Source: Adlercreutzia sp. ZJ473
GTDB lineage: Bacteria; Actinomycetota; Coriobacteriia; Coriobacteriales; Eggerthellaceae
Assembly (NCBI RefSeq): GCF_013185065.1
Contig: NZ_JAAVTO010000002.1
Span: 1 to 64,000 of the forward strand
Reading direction: 5' to 3'
DNA length: 64,000 bases
Positions 8,263 to 15,944 of this stretch are shown here, piece after piece (the stretch's first letter is position 1; each line of letters begins with the position of its first letter). The position numbers and the translations under genes are program-made. Under the pieces are notes generated by a model, which was not told where the DNA came from, did no database searches, and was given only the letters and a program-made list of their open reading frames with translations.

Positions 8263-9693
8263 TCATGATGCGCTGTCGACGATCAGGAAACGGTCCTTCC
8301 CTTTTCGCTTTGCTTCGTACAAGGCTGCGTCCGTCTGCTGGTAGATTTCGTCGATCACGAGCTTCTCCGGGATGAAGGACGCGCCCGCGCTGACGGACAG
8401 CCCCTCTCCGGGGTACTCCGACTCGAAGGTTTCCCGTACCCGGTCGATGAACTTGCGCAGCATCCCCTCCGCCGCTTCAGCAGTGAGGGGGCGCCCTGCG
8501 AAGACGGCAAACTCGTCCCCGCCGAGCCGGGCTGTGATGTCACCGCTTCGGTTGAAGAATTCGTCCAGCTGCCGGGCAAAGCTCCTCAGGGCCACATCTC
8601 CCTCCGGGTGGCCGAACTTGTCGTTGATCTGCTTGAAGTTGTCCAGATCCATGATGATCAGCATGCCCTGTCCGGGGTGCGCCGCCACCGCGTTCTTCAA
8701 GGCCTGCCGAAACCCGGACCGGTTGAGCAGACCGGTGAGGTTGTCGGTTCTTTCCCGGACGTCCATGAGGGCGATCTGCTTGGCTGAGCGAAAGGTGACC
8801 AGCACCAGAAGCAGGCAGGCTGCCAGGGACGTCCCCACCATGATGACCATGATCTGGTCCAGGTTTCGCAGGGCCTCTCTGCTGCTCATGCAGGTGACGA
8901 AATACCAGTCCATCGCCTCGATGTGGATGACGTTGGTGATGTAGCTGCCGTCTTCTCCCTGGACTTCATGCTGGCCGGTCTGGTCCTGGGCAATCAGACG
9001 GTCCACGTTCTGGTACAGCGGAGCGCTCTCCTCGCTGTTCAGCGGCTGCCCCACCGTGGAGGTGTCCGAATTGGCCAGGATGATCCGACTCTGACCGGTA
9101 ACGAAGAAAGCGTAGCTGATGTTGTCTTCCGTGATGTCGGCGACTACCCTGGAGGCGTAGTCCAGGTAGACGTCCGCCGCCACCACGCTCTCCACCGGGC
9201 TGTTGTTGACCCGCGCGGAGGCGCTGACGCACACCTCTCCGGTCATCACATCCACATAGGGCTCTCCGAAGCCGAAGTGGTCCCGTGTCAGTCCCTCCCA
9301 ATACCAGTTCCGCTCCGCTGGGACATAGTCTGCATCCGGGACCCATCCGGAGGAGTCAAAGTAGTTATTCTTCCGGTCTCCCCAGTACAGGCCGTAAGGG
9401 TAAGCCTCATGGCCGGGGTAGGAGGTTCCCATCAGCTCAAAGACCTGGGGATTGTCCATCCCCACCTGCTCAATCATGTCCTTGTAGATGTCCAGCTCGC
9501 CGAGGATCTCCTCCGCCCATACGCCCACCGCTTCCGCGCCGCTCTGGGACTGAAGGGCCAGCTTCTCTTTGGAGAGATCCATAACCTCCTGCTGGACCAG
9601 AAGGAGAAGCATGATGAGCAACGGAAGCACGATGAGCATAACGGAGCAGATCAGCTTGAAGCCAACGCCGGAGATCTTCGCTTTCTTTTCCAT
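8263..9693 (-). CDS. membrane diguanylate cyclase with extracellular Cache-like sensor
   Basis: About 476 aa. A transmembrane helix near residues 12-35 and another near 280-300 bracket a 240-residue extracytoplasmic domain resembling dCache ligand sensors. The C-terminal GGDEF domain has an intact GGDEF active site at residues 391-395 and an RxxD inhibitory site five residues upstream (RSGD), so it should make cyclic di-GMP from two GTP with product inhibition. ATG 9693 is taken as start; a TTG two codons upstream is possible. It is monocistronic. A run of eight C lies in its putative promoter (see findings). The gene reads somewhat more Firmicutes-like than its neighbours. Confidence 0.85.
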   Translation of the reverse strand: MEKKAKISGVGFKLICSVMLIVLPLLIMLLLLVQQEVMDLSKEKLALQSQSGAEAVGVWAEEILGELDIYKDMIEQVGMDNPQVFELMGTSYPGHEAYPYGLYWGDRKNNYFDSSGWVPDADYVPAERNWYWEGLTRDHFGFGEPYVDVMTGEVCVSASARVNNSPVESVVAADVYLDYASRVVADITEDNISYAFFVTGQSRIILANSDTSTVGQPLNSEESAPLYQNVDRLIAQDQTGQHEVQGEDGSYITNVIHIEAMDWYFVTCMSSREALRNLDQIMVIMVGTSLAACLLLVLVTFRSAKQIALMDVRERTDNLTGLLNRSGFRQALKNAVAAHPGQGMLIIMDLDNFKQINDKFGHPEGDVALRSFARQLDEFFNRSGDITARLGGDEFAVFAGRPLTAEAAEGMLRKFIDRVRETFESEYPGEGLSVSAGASFIPEKLVIDEIYQQTDAALYEAKRKGKDRFLIVDSAS

Positions 9694-9745
9694 ATGCAAC
9701 AGCTTCTTTTTCCTTCAAGTACCTCCCAGAGAGCCATCTGTCATT

Positions 9746-9777
9746 ATATATTTATGTCTTACGGGGGGGGCTGACAA
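9746..9777 (-). promoter_or_regulatory. putative promoter with C8 tract in spacer
   Basis: On the minus strand TTGTCA is followed after exactly 17 bases, including eight consecutive C, by TAAATA and then TATAAT. Spacing between promoter elements would change if the homopolymer slipped. This is the only promoter-like pattern near the cyclase start. Confidence 0.4.
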
Positions 9778-9864
9778 ATAACTGCCGAAGGAGGCATCGG
9801 TGAAGGACGCCTGTCTCCCGAGGCGCTGTTTTCGGACTCCTTCGATAGCCCATGATCTTTTGAC

Positions 9865-10485
9865 TCAGCCCCTGAGCTCCTTGATCCTTGCCCGCATCAG
9901 CTTGGGGAAATCGCGATACCGCATGCCGACGAGCTTTGTCAGGCGGCTCTGCATGAAGGCGAAGCATGCGAAGTAGAGCACGACCGCCGCAAGGTACTCC
10001 CACCAGGCAACCGAGCAAAACGCGATCAGATAAGCCAGGCATCCCGCGCCGAGGGCGAACTCCGCGAGCGCGGTGACCATGCCGGGCGTGTAGGGGCGCG
10101 TCTGCTGCATCAGCTTGATGCCCATCACGTGGACGATTCCCTCGAAGAGGCCCAGATAGACCGGTAGCAGGACGAGGATCCAAACGCGATCGAAGAAGAA
10201 CGGAACAACCGTGAACCCGATGATGAGGGCCATGGTGGGTATGCGCGAGAGGTTCGCGATCTCTTGGCTCACCTTGCGCTTGAGCAGGTTCGCTGCCATA
10301 AGGTCGACGAAGCCGCCGGGGTACTTGCCCTCCTCCCACTCATGCAGCACGAACAACCACATGAATCCGAGCATGAAGCGCTGAACCACATCGAGGCTCG
10401 GGCAGATTGCGGCGGCGAACACGATGAACGTGCCCAGTATGAACGTGAGCACTTCCAGGTTGTATTTCGCAATCCAGTTTCTCAT
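9865..10485 (-). CDS. HXXEE domain membrane protein
   Basis: 206 aa, mostly hydrophobic, with about five or six membrane helices. The family motif is visible as HEWEE at residues 48-52 on the first loop. ATG 10485 is chosen because GGCGGGTGG precedes it and the upstream open frame is not protein-like. HXXEE proteins are often encoded beside TetR regulators, as here, where the TetR gene is divergent. The biochemical role is not firmly known. A 38-bp piece of this gene recurs at 13004-13041. Confidence 0.75.
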   Translation of the reverse strand: MRNWIAKYNLEVLTFILGTFIVFAAAICPSLDVVQRFMLGFMWLFVLHEWEEGKYPGGFVDLMAANLLKRKVSQEIANLSRIPTMALIIGFTVVPFFFDRVWILVLLPVYLGLFEGIVHVMGIKLMQQTRPYTPGMVTALAEFALGAGCLAYLIAFCSVAWWEYLAAVVLYFACFAFMQSRLTKLVGMRYRDFPKLMRARIKELRG

Positions 10486-10543
10486 AGCGAACCACCCGCC
10501 TTTTCCTGGGATCTGCGAAGGCGCGGTAAGCATGCGCGCAAAT

Positions 10544-10571
10544 CCGATATAGTGTCTGATAATAGTATCGG
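10544..10571. promoter_or_regulatory. candidate TetR operator between divergent genes
   Basis: CCGATA (10544-10549) and TATCGG (10566-10571) form a dyad in the 145-bp spacer between the HXXEE gene and the TetR gene. TetR-family repressors commonly bind such dyads to control themselves and the divergent neighbour. Assignment is by position only. Confidence 0.4.
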
Positions 10572-10630
10572 GGTGCTGCCCGCCAGCATCAACCGACACA
10601 GCAGGCTGTTTTGTAGGAAAGAAGAAAGCC

Positions 10631-11176
10631 ATGGCCAAGAAGAACCTCGAGAAACGAGCTGCCACGCGAAAGAGGATCATGGACTCATGTTGGGACGTCT
10701 ACGTCGAGAAGGGCGCAAGCGGGTTGACCGTGAAGGAGATAATCACCCGCGCGAAGGTCCACAGGAGCACGTTCTACGAGTACTTCGATTCGGCTCAGGA
10801 CGCATTCGACGCCCTTGAAGACGAACTCATAGCTCTTATCCAGGCGGAGGCGCTCCTTGCCATGAAAAACGACGCGAACGACCCGGCGTCATTGGTTCGG
10901 CATGTGTACGTGGAGCACCAAGAGAGGCTTTCCGTCTTGCTCGGATCCCAAGGGGATCCCTCGTTTTCAAGGAGGATCGCGGATACCATCATCTGCTCAG
11001 TCGTAGGCTCGCTGGACCTGGGCGAACCGGACGACCAGGTGCCGTATGTACTGGAGTTCGCCCTCGTCGGAGCCCTTTCCGCCATTACGCTGTGGTATGA
11101 GCGCGGCTGCGATCTCTCGTCGGATGAGCTGGGCGCACTCGTCGCAAGAATGCTCAGGGCGGTCACGGCATCGTAA
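10631..11176 (+). CDS. TetR/AcrR-family transcriptional regulator
   Basis: 181 aa. Residues 8-55 form the helix-turn-helix (TVKEIITRAKVHRSTFYEYF). The remaining helical domain should bind a small ligand and mediate dimerisation. ATG 10631 follows a GGAAAGAAG tract. It is divergent from the HXXEE membrane protein, its most likely target. A CCCAC/GTGGG stem just after the stop may end transcription. Confidence 0.9.
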   Translation: MAKKNLEKRAATRKRIMDSCWDVYVEKGASGLTVKEIITRAKVHRSTFYEYFDSAQDAFDALEDELIALIQAEALLAMKNDANDPASLVRHVYVEHQERLSVLLGSQGDPSFSRRIADTIICSVVGSLDLGEPDDQVPYVLEFALVGALSAITLWYERGCDLSSDELGALVARMLRAVTAS

Positions 11177-11481
11177 AAGAGAGGCATTTCACCTGCTGCA
11201 ACCTGCGGTAGGCGAATAATCCCACAGAGGGTGGGCTGTTCGGATGGCTGCATGCTATAATCCCGCTATCAGCCATTCGGCGGGGCCAGCGGATGCGCGC
11301 CGCTTCGAGTTAGGTAAGGTTAGATGAAGAACTAGCGATGCCCGTTACGGGCGCCCATACGACCACTTCACACGTCCGGTCGCGCTTTTGAGGGTGCCGC
11401 ATCGCTTCAACGTCCTTTCGCTTCAGAACCAATACATCGCGTGCCTAGCCCCTGCGCGACCTCCTTTTAAAGGAGCTCGCC
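11177..11481 (+). promoter_or_regulatory. long leader of the ABC-F gene with short upstream ORFs
   Basis: TATAAT at 11256-11261 would start transcription about 210 nt before the ABC-F start. The leader contains a three-codon frame (11324-11335), then a 17-codon frame (11338-11391, peptide MPVTGAHTTTSHVRSRF) and a GCCCG-TTA-CGGGC hairpin inside it. Antibiotic-protection ABC-F genes are often controlled by ribosome-stalling attenuation in such leaders; this is inference here. Confidence 0.45.
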
Positions 11482-12969
11482 ATGCAACTGAATCTCTCAC
11501 ATGTCAGCTACACCTATTCTGGGGCGGCGTCACCTGCGTTCAGCGATGTCAGCGTCACGTTCCCGTCAGGTTGGACGGGCGTCATCGGCGACAACGGGTG
11601 CGGCAAGAGCACGCTCGCCCAAGTTGCTGCGCGCCTTATCAAGCCCGATTCCGGAACGGTGAGCCCGCAGCTGTTCTCGGCTTACTGCCAGCAAGACTCG
11701 ACCCGAGCGCCGAAGAGCCTCCTCGACCTCGCTTCTGACTGGGGGCGGGAAGGCCGACGGGCAAGGGCGCTGCTGCGCATCGAGGACGACTGGTTCTGGC
11801 GCTACGAGACGCTCTCGGGCGGTCAGCGAAAGCGGCTCCAGATCGCATGCGCGCTCTACGCGCGCCCTGACGTCCTCGTCATGGACGAGCCGACGAACGA
11901 CCTCGACGGCGAAACGCGCGACGTCGTGAAGGCAGCCCTCGCCTCGTTCGACGGCATAGGCATCCTCATCTCGCACGACAGGGATCTGCTGGACGCCCTC
12001 GTGAGCCAGAGCCTGCTGTGCGAGGGGGATCGCTGGGCCATGCGTCCCGGCGGGTACTCGAAGGCGAGCAGCCAGGTGGCAAGCGAGCGTGCTTCTGCCA
12101 TGAGGGATCGGGAGAAGGCGGCCCGCGAAGTTGAGCGCCTGAAGGCGGAGGCCCGGCGCAGGAGCGAGGAAGCCGCCCGACAGAAGGGCAAGCGAAGCAA
12201 GCGCGGCCTTGGCAAGGACGACAGCGACGCACGCGAGAAGATCGGCCGCGCCGTAATCTCTGGTAAGGACGGTGTCGCGGGGAGGCTGTCGTCGACCATG
12301 GGCAAGCGGCTCGCCAAGGCCGAATCCGAGCTTTCGGGAAAATCCGTCTCGAAGCGATACGACCACCGCATCGGCGAGTTTGGAGTGACAGCCAGGTCGA
12401 GCCATGTGGCGCACTTGGAGGCGACGCGGCTGCGGACAGGCGAGTTCTCCGTCAAGGTGCCGGAGCTTTGGATATCTCCTGCTGACCACGTGGTTCTCAC
12501 CGGGGCAAACGGTACGGGCAAGAGCCTCGTGGTGCGAAACGTCATCGAATCGGTTCCGGACAGCGTCAAGGTGGCGTACGTGCCCCAAGACGTCTCGCCC
12601 AGGGAGCGGGAAGGAGCCTTGCGGTCGCTTCGCGCTCAGGCGCAGGGGCAGAGGGGCCACGTCCTCTCCATCGTGGCGCGCCTGAACTCCGACCCCGGCA
12701 GGCTTCTCGACGGCAATGACCTCAGCCCGGGCGAGCTTCGCAAGCTCATGCTCGCCGAGCAGCTCGTCGCAGATCCGAGCTTCCTCGTGCTTGACGAGCC
12801 GACCAACCATCTCGACGTCGGCTCGATCGAGGCTCTCCAGAACATGCTCGTCGGCTTTCCCGGCGCAATCCTCCTGGTGACGCACGACAGGCAGCTGGCG
12901 AATGCGGTGGCGCAAACGGAGTGGAGGATAGAGCGGAGCGAAGATGCCTTTGAGTTGAGAGTCAAATGA
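11482..12969 (+). CDS. ABC-F family ATPase (ribosome-associated)
   Basis: 495 aa, two ABC cassettes in one chain without membrane domains. The first Walker A is GDNGCGKS at residues 36-43, with LSGGQ and MDEPTNDLD. The second is GANGTGKS at 341-348, with LSPGE and LDEPTNHLD. A charged linker rich in Arg/Lys/Glu near 200-270 would reach the ribosomal tRNA site. ABC-F proteins act on ribosomes, either in translation quality control or in antibiotic target protection. The long regulated-looking leader favours a resistance-type role, but the drug class cannot be told. AAAGGAGC precedes the ATG. A 75-bp degraded echo of the linker is at 39855-39929. Confidence 0.85.
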   Translation: MQLNLSHVSYTYSGAASPAFSDVSVTFPSGWTGVIGDNGCGKSTLAQVAARLIKPDSGTVSPQLFSAYCQQDSTRAPKSLLDLASDWGREGRRARALLRIEDDWFWRYETLSGGQRKRLQIACALYARPDVLVMDEPTNDLDGETRDVVKAALASFDGIGILISHDRDLLDALVSQSLLCEGDRWAMRPGGYSKASSQVASERASAMRDREKAAREVERLKAEARRRSEEAARQKGKRSKRGLGKDDSDAREKIGRAVISGKDGVAGRLSSTMGKRLAKAESELSGKSVSKRYDHRIGEFGVTARSSHVAHLEATRLRTGEFSVKVPELWISPADHVVLTGANGTGKSLVVRNVIESVPDSVKVAYVPQDVSPREREGALRSLRAQAQGQRGHVLSIVARLNSDPGRLLDGNDLSPGELRKLMLAEQLVADPSFLVLDEPTNHLDVGSIEALQNMLVGFPGAILLVTHDRQLANAVAQTEWRIERSEDAFELRVK

Positions 12970-13003
12970 AGGGCGGCGCGGACGAGGTCCCGGGCTCGAC
13001 GCA

Positions 13004-13041
13004 GAAGGCGGAGCATGCGAAATAGAGCACGACCGCCGCAA
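13004..13041 (-). pseudogene. HXXEE gene fragment (echo copy)
   Basis: This 38-bp stretch matches positions 9955-9992 inside the HXXEE gene with two mismatches and in the same strand sense; both encode the peptide AAVVLYFAC. It lies just after the ABC-F gene with no other HXXEE sequence around it. It is a leftover of a second copy or of a recombination event. Confidence 0.55.
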
Positions 13042-13105
13042 CCCGCTGCCGCCGCAACCCTGCCCGTGTCGCAACCTGCTGCCGTTGCAACCCGCCCGCG
13101 CCACC
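13033..13105. repeat. degenerate short tandem repeat, GCAACC-rich
   Basis: About four imperfect copies of a 15-18-nt unit with the core CCGCAACCCGCTG follow the HXXEE fragment. The repeats lie between convergent genes (ABC-F and yjdF). They look like replication-slippage products without obvious coding role. Confidence 0.4.
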
Positions 13106-13221
13106 TCCCAGCGCTTCGCGCGGCGCAAGCCTGCATTGACGATCCCGATGTGCTGAAGGCCGTCGATTGGGCCATTGTGCGACTCGGAAACAAGGCGTTT
13201 CGCCCATAACATCCTCCGTCT

Positions 13222-13641
13222 TCAATGGCCTTTCCTTTTCAGCTTCTTCTTAGCAACGCGCTGTGCGTAGCGTCTGTCCTCTGATTGCTCTTTTTCGGTA
13301 GAGCGACGGTGGGCTGCCGCTTTCTTATGCGCCTCTCTTTCCTGCGAGAGAGCGCGTTGCGCTTTGGTGCTCATGGTTGGCCTCTTGAGCGCCTTCGCCG
13401 CGTCTCGCATGCGGCGCTTGGGGTTCTTCGCCAACGGCTTCGGATCGGCATCCAGGTCATCTCGGAACGACAACGTCTGCCATTTCTCTACGACGAATCG
13501 GAGCACCTCCTCGTTCGACGGCTCCGCACCGAACACGATTCGGGCAGCTCCGAACCCTCCGTCTTCGACATGCTCGACGATGCCCACCCAAAACTGGCCG
13601 TCGTGGTATACGGTCAGGGTGGATGACACGCTGATCTGCAT
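13222..13641 (-). CDS. yjdF: YjdF-family RNA-binding-like protein (DUF2992)
   Basis: 139 aa. The N-terminal half (TLTVYHDGQFWVGIVE, then FGAEPSNEEVLRFV) is typical of YjdF. The C-terminal half is strongly basic and helical (AHKKAAAHRRSTEKEQSE), a usual feature of the family. Function is not firmly known; in Firmicutes the gene is controlled by the yjdF riboswitch that senses azaaromatic compounds. AAAGGAGG precedes the ATG. The 120-nt leader upstream is annotated separately. Confidence 0.85.
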   Translation of the reverse strand: MQISVSSTLTVYHDGQFWVGIVEHVEDGGFGAARIVFGAEPSNEEVLRFVVEKWQTLSFRDDLDADPKPLAKNPKRRMRDAAKALKRPTMSTKAQRALSQEREAHKKAAAHRRSTEKEQSEDRRYAQRVAKKKLKRKGH

Positions 13642-13798
13642 GGACGCTTCCTCCTTTATGTAGACAGACCATGCAGAGAAGGGACAACCAAGGAGGCAGG
13701 TTACTGATGCGGCAGAACCGCACGCCCACGACTACCCGACGGGGACTGTGTTTTCATCTCTGGTAGATTGATTATACCCTGCTGCCAAGGTGCTTCAA
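13642..13798 (-). promoter_or_regulatory. yjdF promoter and structured leader, candidate yjdF riboswitch
   Basis: On the minus strand TTGAAG (13793-13798) and TATAAT (13771-13776) are 16 bp apart, giving a start near 13764 and a leader of about 120 nt. The leader contains a GCGG-TTCT-GCCGC hairpin and GC-rich pairing segments before the GGAGG site. yjdF genes are classically preceded by the yjdF RNA motif. I cannot align the consensus from memory, so the riboswitch is inferred from gene identity, leader length and structure. Confidence 0.5.
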
Positions 13799-13878
13799 GA
13801 GATCCGCGATGCGACATCCTCAAAGCGGCTGATCTCCAGCGGGAGACAGCCGATCAGCTCCTATTCTCAAGAATGCAC

Positions 13879-13950
13879 GAAACATGTCATCTAGACGTGA
13901 CAATGACACCTGAGATATGCCACCCTGACATGGTAGATAAGCTTGTCGAG
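13879..13950 (+). promoter_or_regulatory. candidate operator region of the XRE/AbrB gene
   Basis: TGTCA (13885) and TGACA (13897) form a dyad, followed by further TGACA copies near 13903 and 13926. Such repeated half sites shortly upstream of a DNA-binding regulator suggest autoregulation. There is no independent support. Confidence 0.3.
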
Positions 13951-13983
13951 TCCAAATATACTGAGCTTGGAGGTATGAAAGAT

Positions 13984-14418
13984 ATGATCAGTCAGAACAT
14001 ACTTTCGCTGAGAATGCGCTCTGGCATGACGCAAGAGGAGCTCGCCCAGAGAATAGGCGTGGCTCGGCAGACCGTCGCGAAATGGGAGGCAGGCGCTGCC
14101 GTCCCCGACCTTGACAACGCGACGCGCCTCGCGCAGCTGTTCGGCGTGAGTCTCGATGCGCTCGTCCACCACGACGAGGAGCAGGTCGGGTACCCTGTCG
14201 CCCCTCGCGGCCTGCACATCTTCGGCGTCGTTCGCATGGGCGAGCGCGGCCAGGTGGTCATCCCGAAGAAGGCTCGTGACATCTTCGAGCTGCATGCTGG
14301 AAGCGAGCTTCTGGTGCTGGGCGACGAGTCGCAAGGGCTTGCGCTTCAGCGCATCGAGGATGCGGCGGCCATGTTGGAGAGCTACGGACGCGCCGTGAAC
14401 GAGAGGCTTTCTGACTGA
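13984..14418 (+). CDS. XRE helix-turn-helix regulator fused to an AbrB-like domain
   Basis: 144 aa. Residues 4-60 are a Cro/XRE helix-turn-helix (SGMTQEELAQRIGVARQTVA). Residues 75-125 resemble an AbrB/SpoVT swapped-hairpin DNA-binding domain (GQVVIPKKARDIFELHAGSE). Two DNA-binding modules in one chain are seen in a recognised group of Gram-positive regulators. GGAGG sits 10 nt before ATG 13984 and only 1 nt before an ATG three codons upstream, so 13984 is used. It heads a likely operon with a 32-aa protein and an alpha/beta hydrolase. Confidence 0.8.
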   Translation: MISQNILSLRMRSGMTQEELAQRIGVARQTVAKWEAGAAVPDLDNATRLAQLFGVSLDALVHHDEEQVGYPVAPRGLHIFGVVRMGERGQVVIPKKARDIFELHAGSELLVLGDESQGLALQRIEDAAAMLESYGRAVNERLSD

Positions 14419-14439
14419 TCCAAGGAAAGGATCTACGCC

Positions 14440-14538
14440 ATGGACAACAAGGGCTACGCCTGCAGAGGACTCATCTCCGTGAAGCTCGGCCCCGCCGGCA
14501 AGCTGCTCGTCAGTGACCTTGTCTTCCAGGAGCTCTGA
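14440..14538 (+). CDS. small protein, 32 aa, in XRE/AbrB operon
   Basis: The ATG follows AGGAAAGG at good spacing. The peptide (MDNKGYACRGLISVKLGPAG and 12 more residues) has alternating hydrophobic residues suggesting two beta strands, and it ends 6 nt before the hydrolase start. The tight packing between two recognised genes and the strong ribosome-binding site support translation. It could help couple the regulator and hydrolase. I do not recognise a family. Confidence 0.45.
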   Translation: MDNKGYACRGLISVKLGPAGKLLVSDLVFQEL

Positions 14539-14544
14539 TGCAAA

Positions 14545-15480
14545 ATGCGCAGTATCGAAGAAAAGGCCGGGCAGCCTGCGCTTTCTTTCACAAAGCACGA
14601 AGGTGGCGCGCGCTCCTTGGTCCTCGTTCACGCGCAGAGCACCGATCAGCACAGCTTCGACAAAGTGATCAGGCCGCTGTCAAAAGATTTCACCGTGTAT
14701 ACCGTGGACTGCTTTGGGCATGGGAAGAGCGCCCACGATCCAAGCTTGTACAACATCGTCTCGCTGGGAGACGCCCTCGTCAGGTTCATCGAGGATGTGG
14801 TCGGCAGACCGTGTGCGCTGCTCGGGCACTCATCGGGCGGGCTGATCGCCGCATACGCCGCCGGGAAGACGCAGCTGTGCGAACTGCTCATCCTTGAGGA
14901 CCCGCCCTTCTTCTCGTGCCAGGGCGAGCGAAGAAAAAAGACGTTCAACTATCTGGATCTCTCGTCGATATGCCATGAGTACCTGCAGGGCCCGGCGGAT
15001 GAGAGCTTCGTGTTGTTCTACTTCGAGAACCAGTACGCTTGGAAATTCTTTCCGGAAAAGGCGCGCGAGAAGATGCGTCCGAAAAGCATTGCGTCGGCCA
15101 GAAAGTTTTTACAGAAGCATCCTGAGAAAGACCTGAAGGTCCCCTTCTGGCCAAAGACCGCCTTGGCGGCGTTTGTTGGGATGGGGAGCTACGATCCGCG
15201 ATTCGGGGAGGCGTTCTATGACGACAGCTTCCACTGCGGGATTCCCCATGAGGAGCTGCTTAGTGAAATCAGGTGCCCGGCCCTGTTCATGAAGGCGAAG
15301 ACGGATTGGTCTGACGACGGCGTTCTTTTCGCCGCGCTCGATGAAGACGACCTTGCGAAGTGCTTGGGGCTTATCTCCGACTGCGAGCTCGTTCGGTTCG
15401 ACTGCGGTCACGGGATCCATGTTGAGAAGTCCAGGGATTTCGTCTCGGCCATCAAGGATTCAATCTCGCGCGTCAGGTGA
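14545..15480 (+). CDS. alpha/beta hydrolase
   Basis: 311 aa, cytoplasmic. The nucleophile elbow is GHSSGG (Ser near residue 95), the oxyanion strand is LVLVHAQ, and the catalytic His is in CGHGIHVEK near the C-terminus. A cap domain of about 100 residues, rich in aromatics, lies between strands 6 and 7. AGGAG precedes the ATG. It is third in the XRE/AbrB transcription unit, so expression is probably under that regulator. Substrate is unknown; esterase, epoxide hydrolase-like and C-C hydrolase functions are all possible. Confidence 0.85.
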   Translation: MRSIEEKAGQPALSFTKHEGGARSLVLVHAQSTDQHSFDKVIRPLSKDFTVYTVDCFGHGKSAHDPSLYNIVSLGDALVRFIEDVVGRPCALLGHSSGGLIAAYAAGKTQLCELLILEDPPFFSCQGERRKKTFNYLDLSSICHEYLQGPADESFVLFYFENQYAWKFFPEKAREKMRPKSIASARKFLQKHPEKDLKVPFWPKTALAAFVGMGSYDPRFGEAFYDDSFHCGIPHEELLSEIRCPALFMKAKTDWSDDGVLFAALDEDDLAKCLGLISDCELVRFDCGHGIHVEKSRDFVSAIKDSISRVR

Positions 15481-15551
15481 TGACAGCGGCGGGGCAGGCA
15501 ATTCTGCACTGGCACGTCAGGGTGTGTATGTCGTAGCCTTCAAGTACAAGA

Positions 15552-15596
15552 AACCCCCGTACTGTCTTCCGTTGCTAGAAAGATGGTACGGGGGTT
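15552..15596. terminator. bidirectional terminator-like hairpin
   Basis: AACCCCCGTAC (15552-15562) pairs perfectly with GTACGGGGGTT (15586-15596) around a 23-nt loop. It lies 70 bp after the hydrolase stop and just after the small minus-strand gene at 15623. On the minus strand the stem is followed by TTTCTT. It probably separates two convergent units. Confidence 0.5.
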
Positions 15597-15622
15597 AAAA
15601 ATGCGCCTGGCGATCGAGCAGG

Positions 15623-15757
15623 CTACATCAGCGCCTTGCCTGCATCCCAGGCATCGCCGACTTCTTCGCCGACCTCAGCAAACTCCTTGAGCGCGCACTG
15701 GATTGCGATGCGCGAGTCCTTCGCCAACAAGATGCCGTCCACGTCTGATCCTTTCAT
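15623..15757 (-). CDS. small acidic protein, 44 aa
   Basis: Read on the minus strand from ATG 15757 the peptide is MKGSDVDGILLAKDSR followed by an acidic helix containing KEFAEVGEEVGDAW. It has good codon quality, an AT-rich promoter-like region upstream with dyad AAGATAG-ATA-CTATCTT (15838-15854), and a terminator-like stem downstream. The ribosome-binding site is weak. No family is recognised. It lies downstream of the P-type ATPase on the same strand but has its own AT-rich upstream region. Confidence 0.4.
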   Translation of the reverse strand: MKGSDVDGILLAKDSRIAIQCALKEFAEVGEEVGDAWDAGKALM

Positions 15758-15837
15758 CTTGCATGCCGAGTAACCTTACGTGCGTGATCGATATGAAGTA
15801 TGATTCAAAGGCGAAGTTGCGACTAGTACTATTATTA

Positions 15838-15863
15838 AAGATAGATACTATCTTGAAAGATAG
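15838..15863. promoter_or_regulatory. AAGATAG/CTATCTT operator-like dyad
   Basis: A perfect 7-bp dyad with 3-bp centre, plus a third AAGATAG half site, sits in an AT-rich stretch. Directly after it a frame on the plus strand begins MRLSKRGS, which resembles the first eight residues of Rrf2-family regulators and then degenerates. A lost Rrf2-like gene next to its operator is one reading; control of the small minus-strand gene is another. Confidence 0.3.
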
Positions 15864-15944
15864 CCATGAGATTGTCTAAAAGAGGATCGGAGAAGCCAAG
15901 TTCCAGATCACGGGCCCTAGCCCGGTCGACAACGTTTCTTGCCG

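Noticed and set aside
8081-8266. 61-codon minus-strand frame before the cyclase stop
   Set aside because: AT-rich spacer, no ribosome-binding site, no family.
11566-13212. 548-codon open frame opposite the ABC-F gene
   Set aside because: It is the reverse-strand shadow of a GC-rich gene; composition is His/Arg/Ala-rich with no domain, whereas the plus strand has two perfect ABC cassettes.
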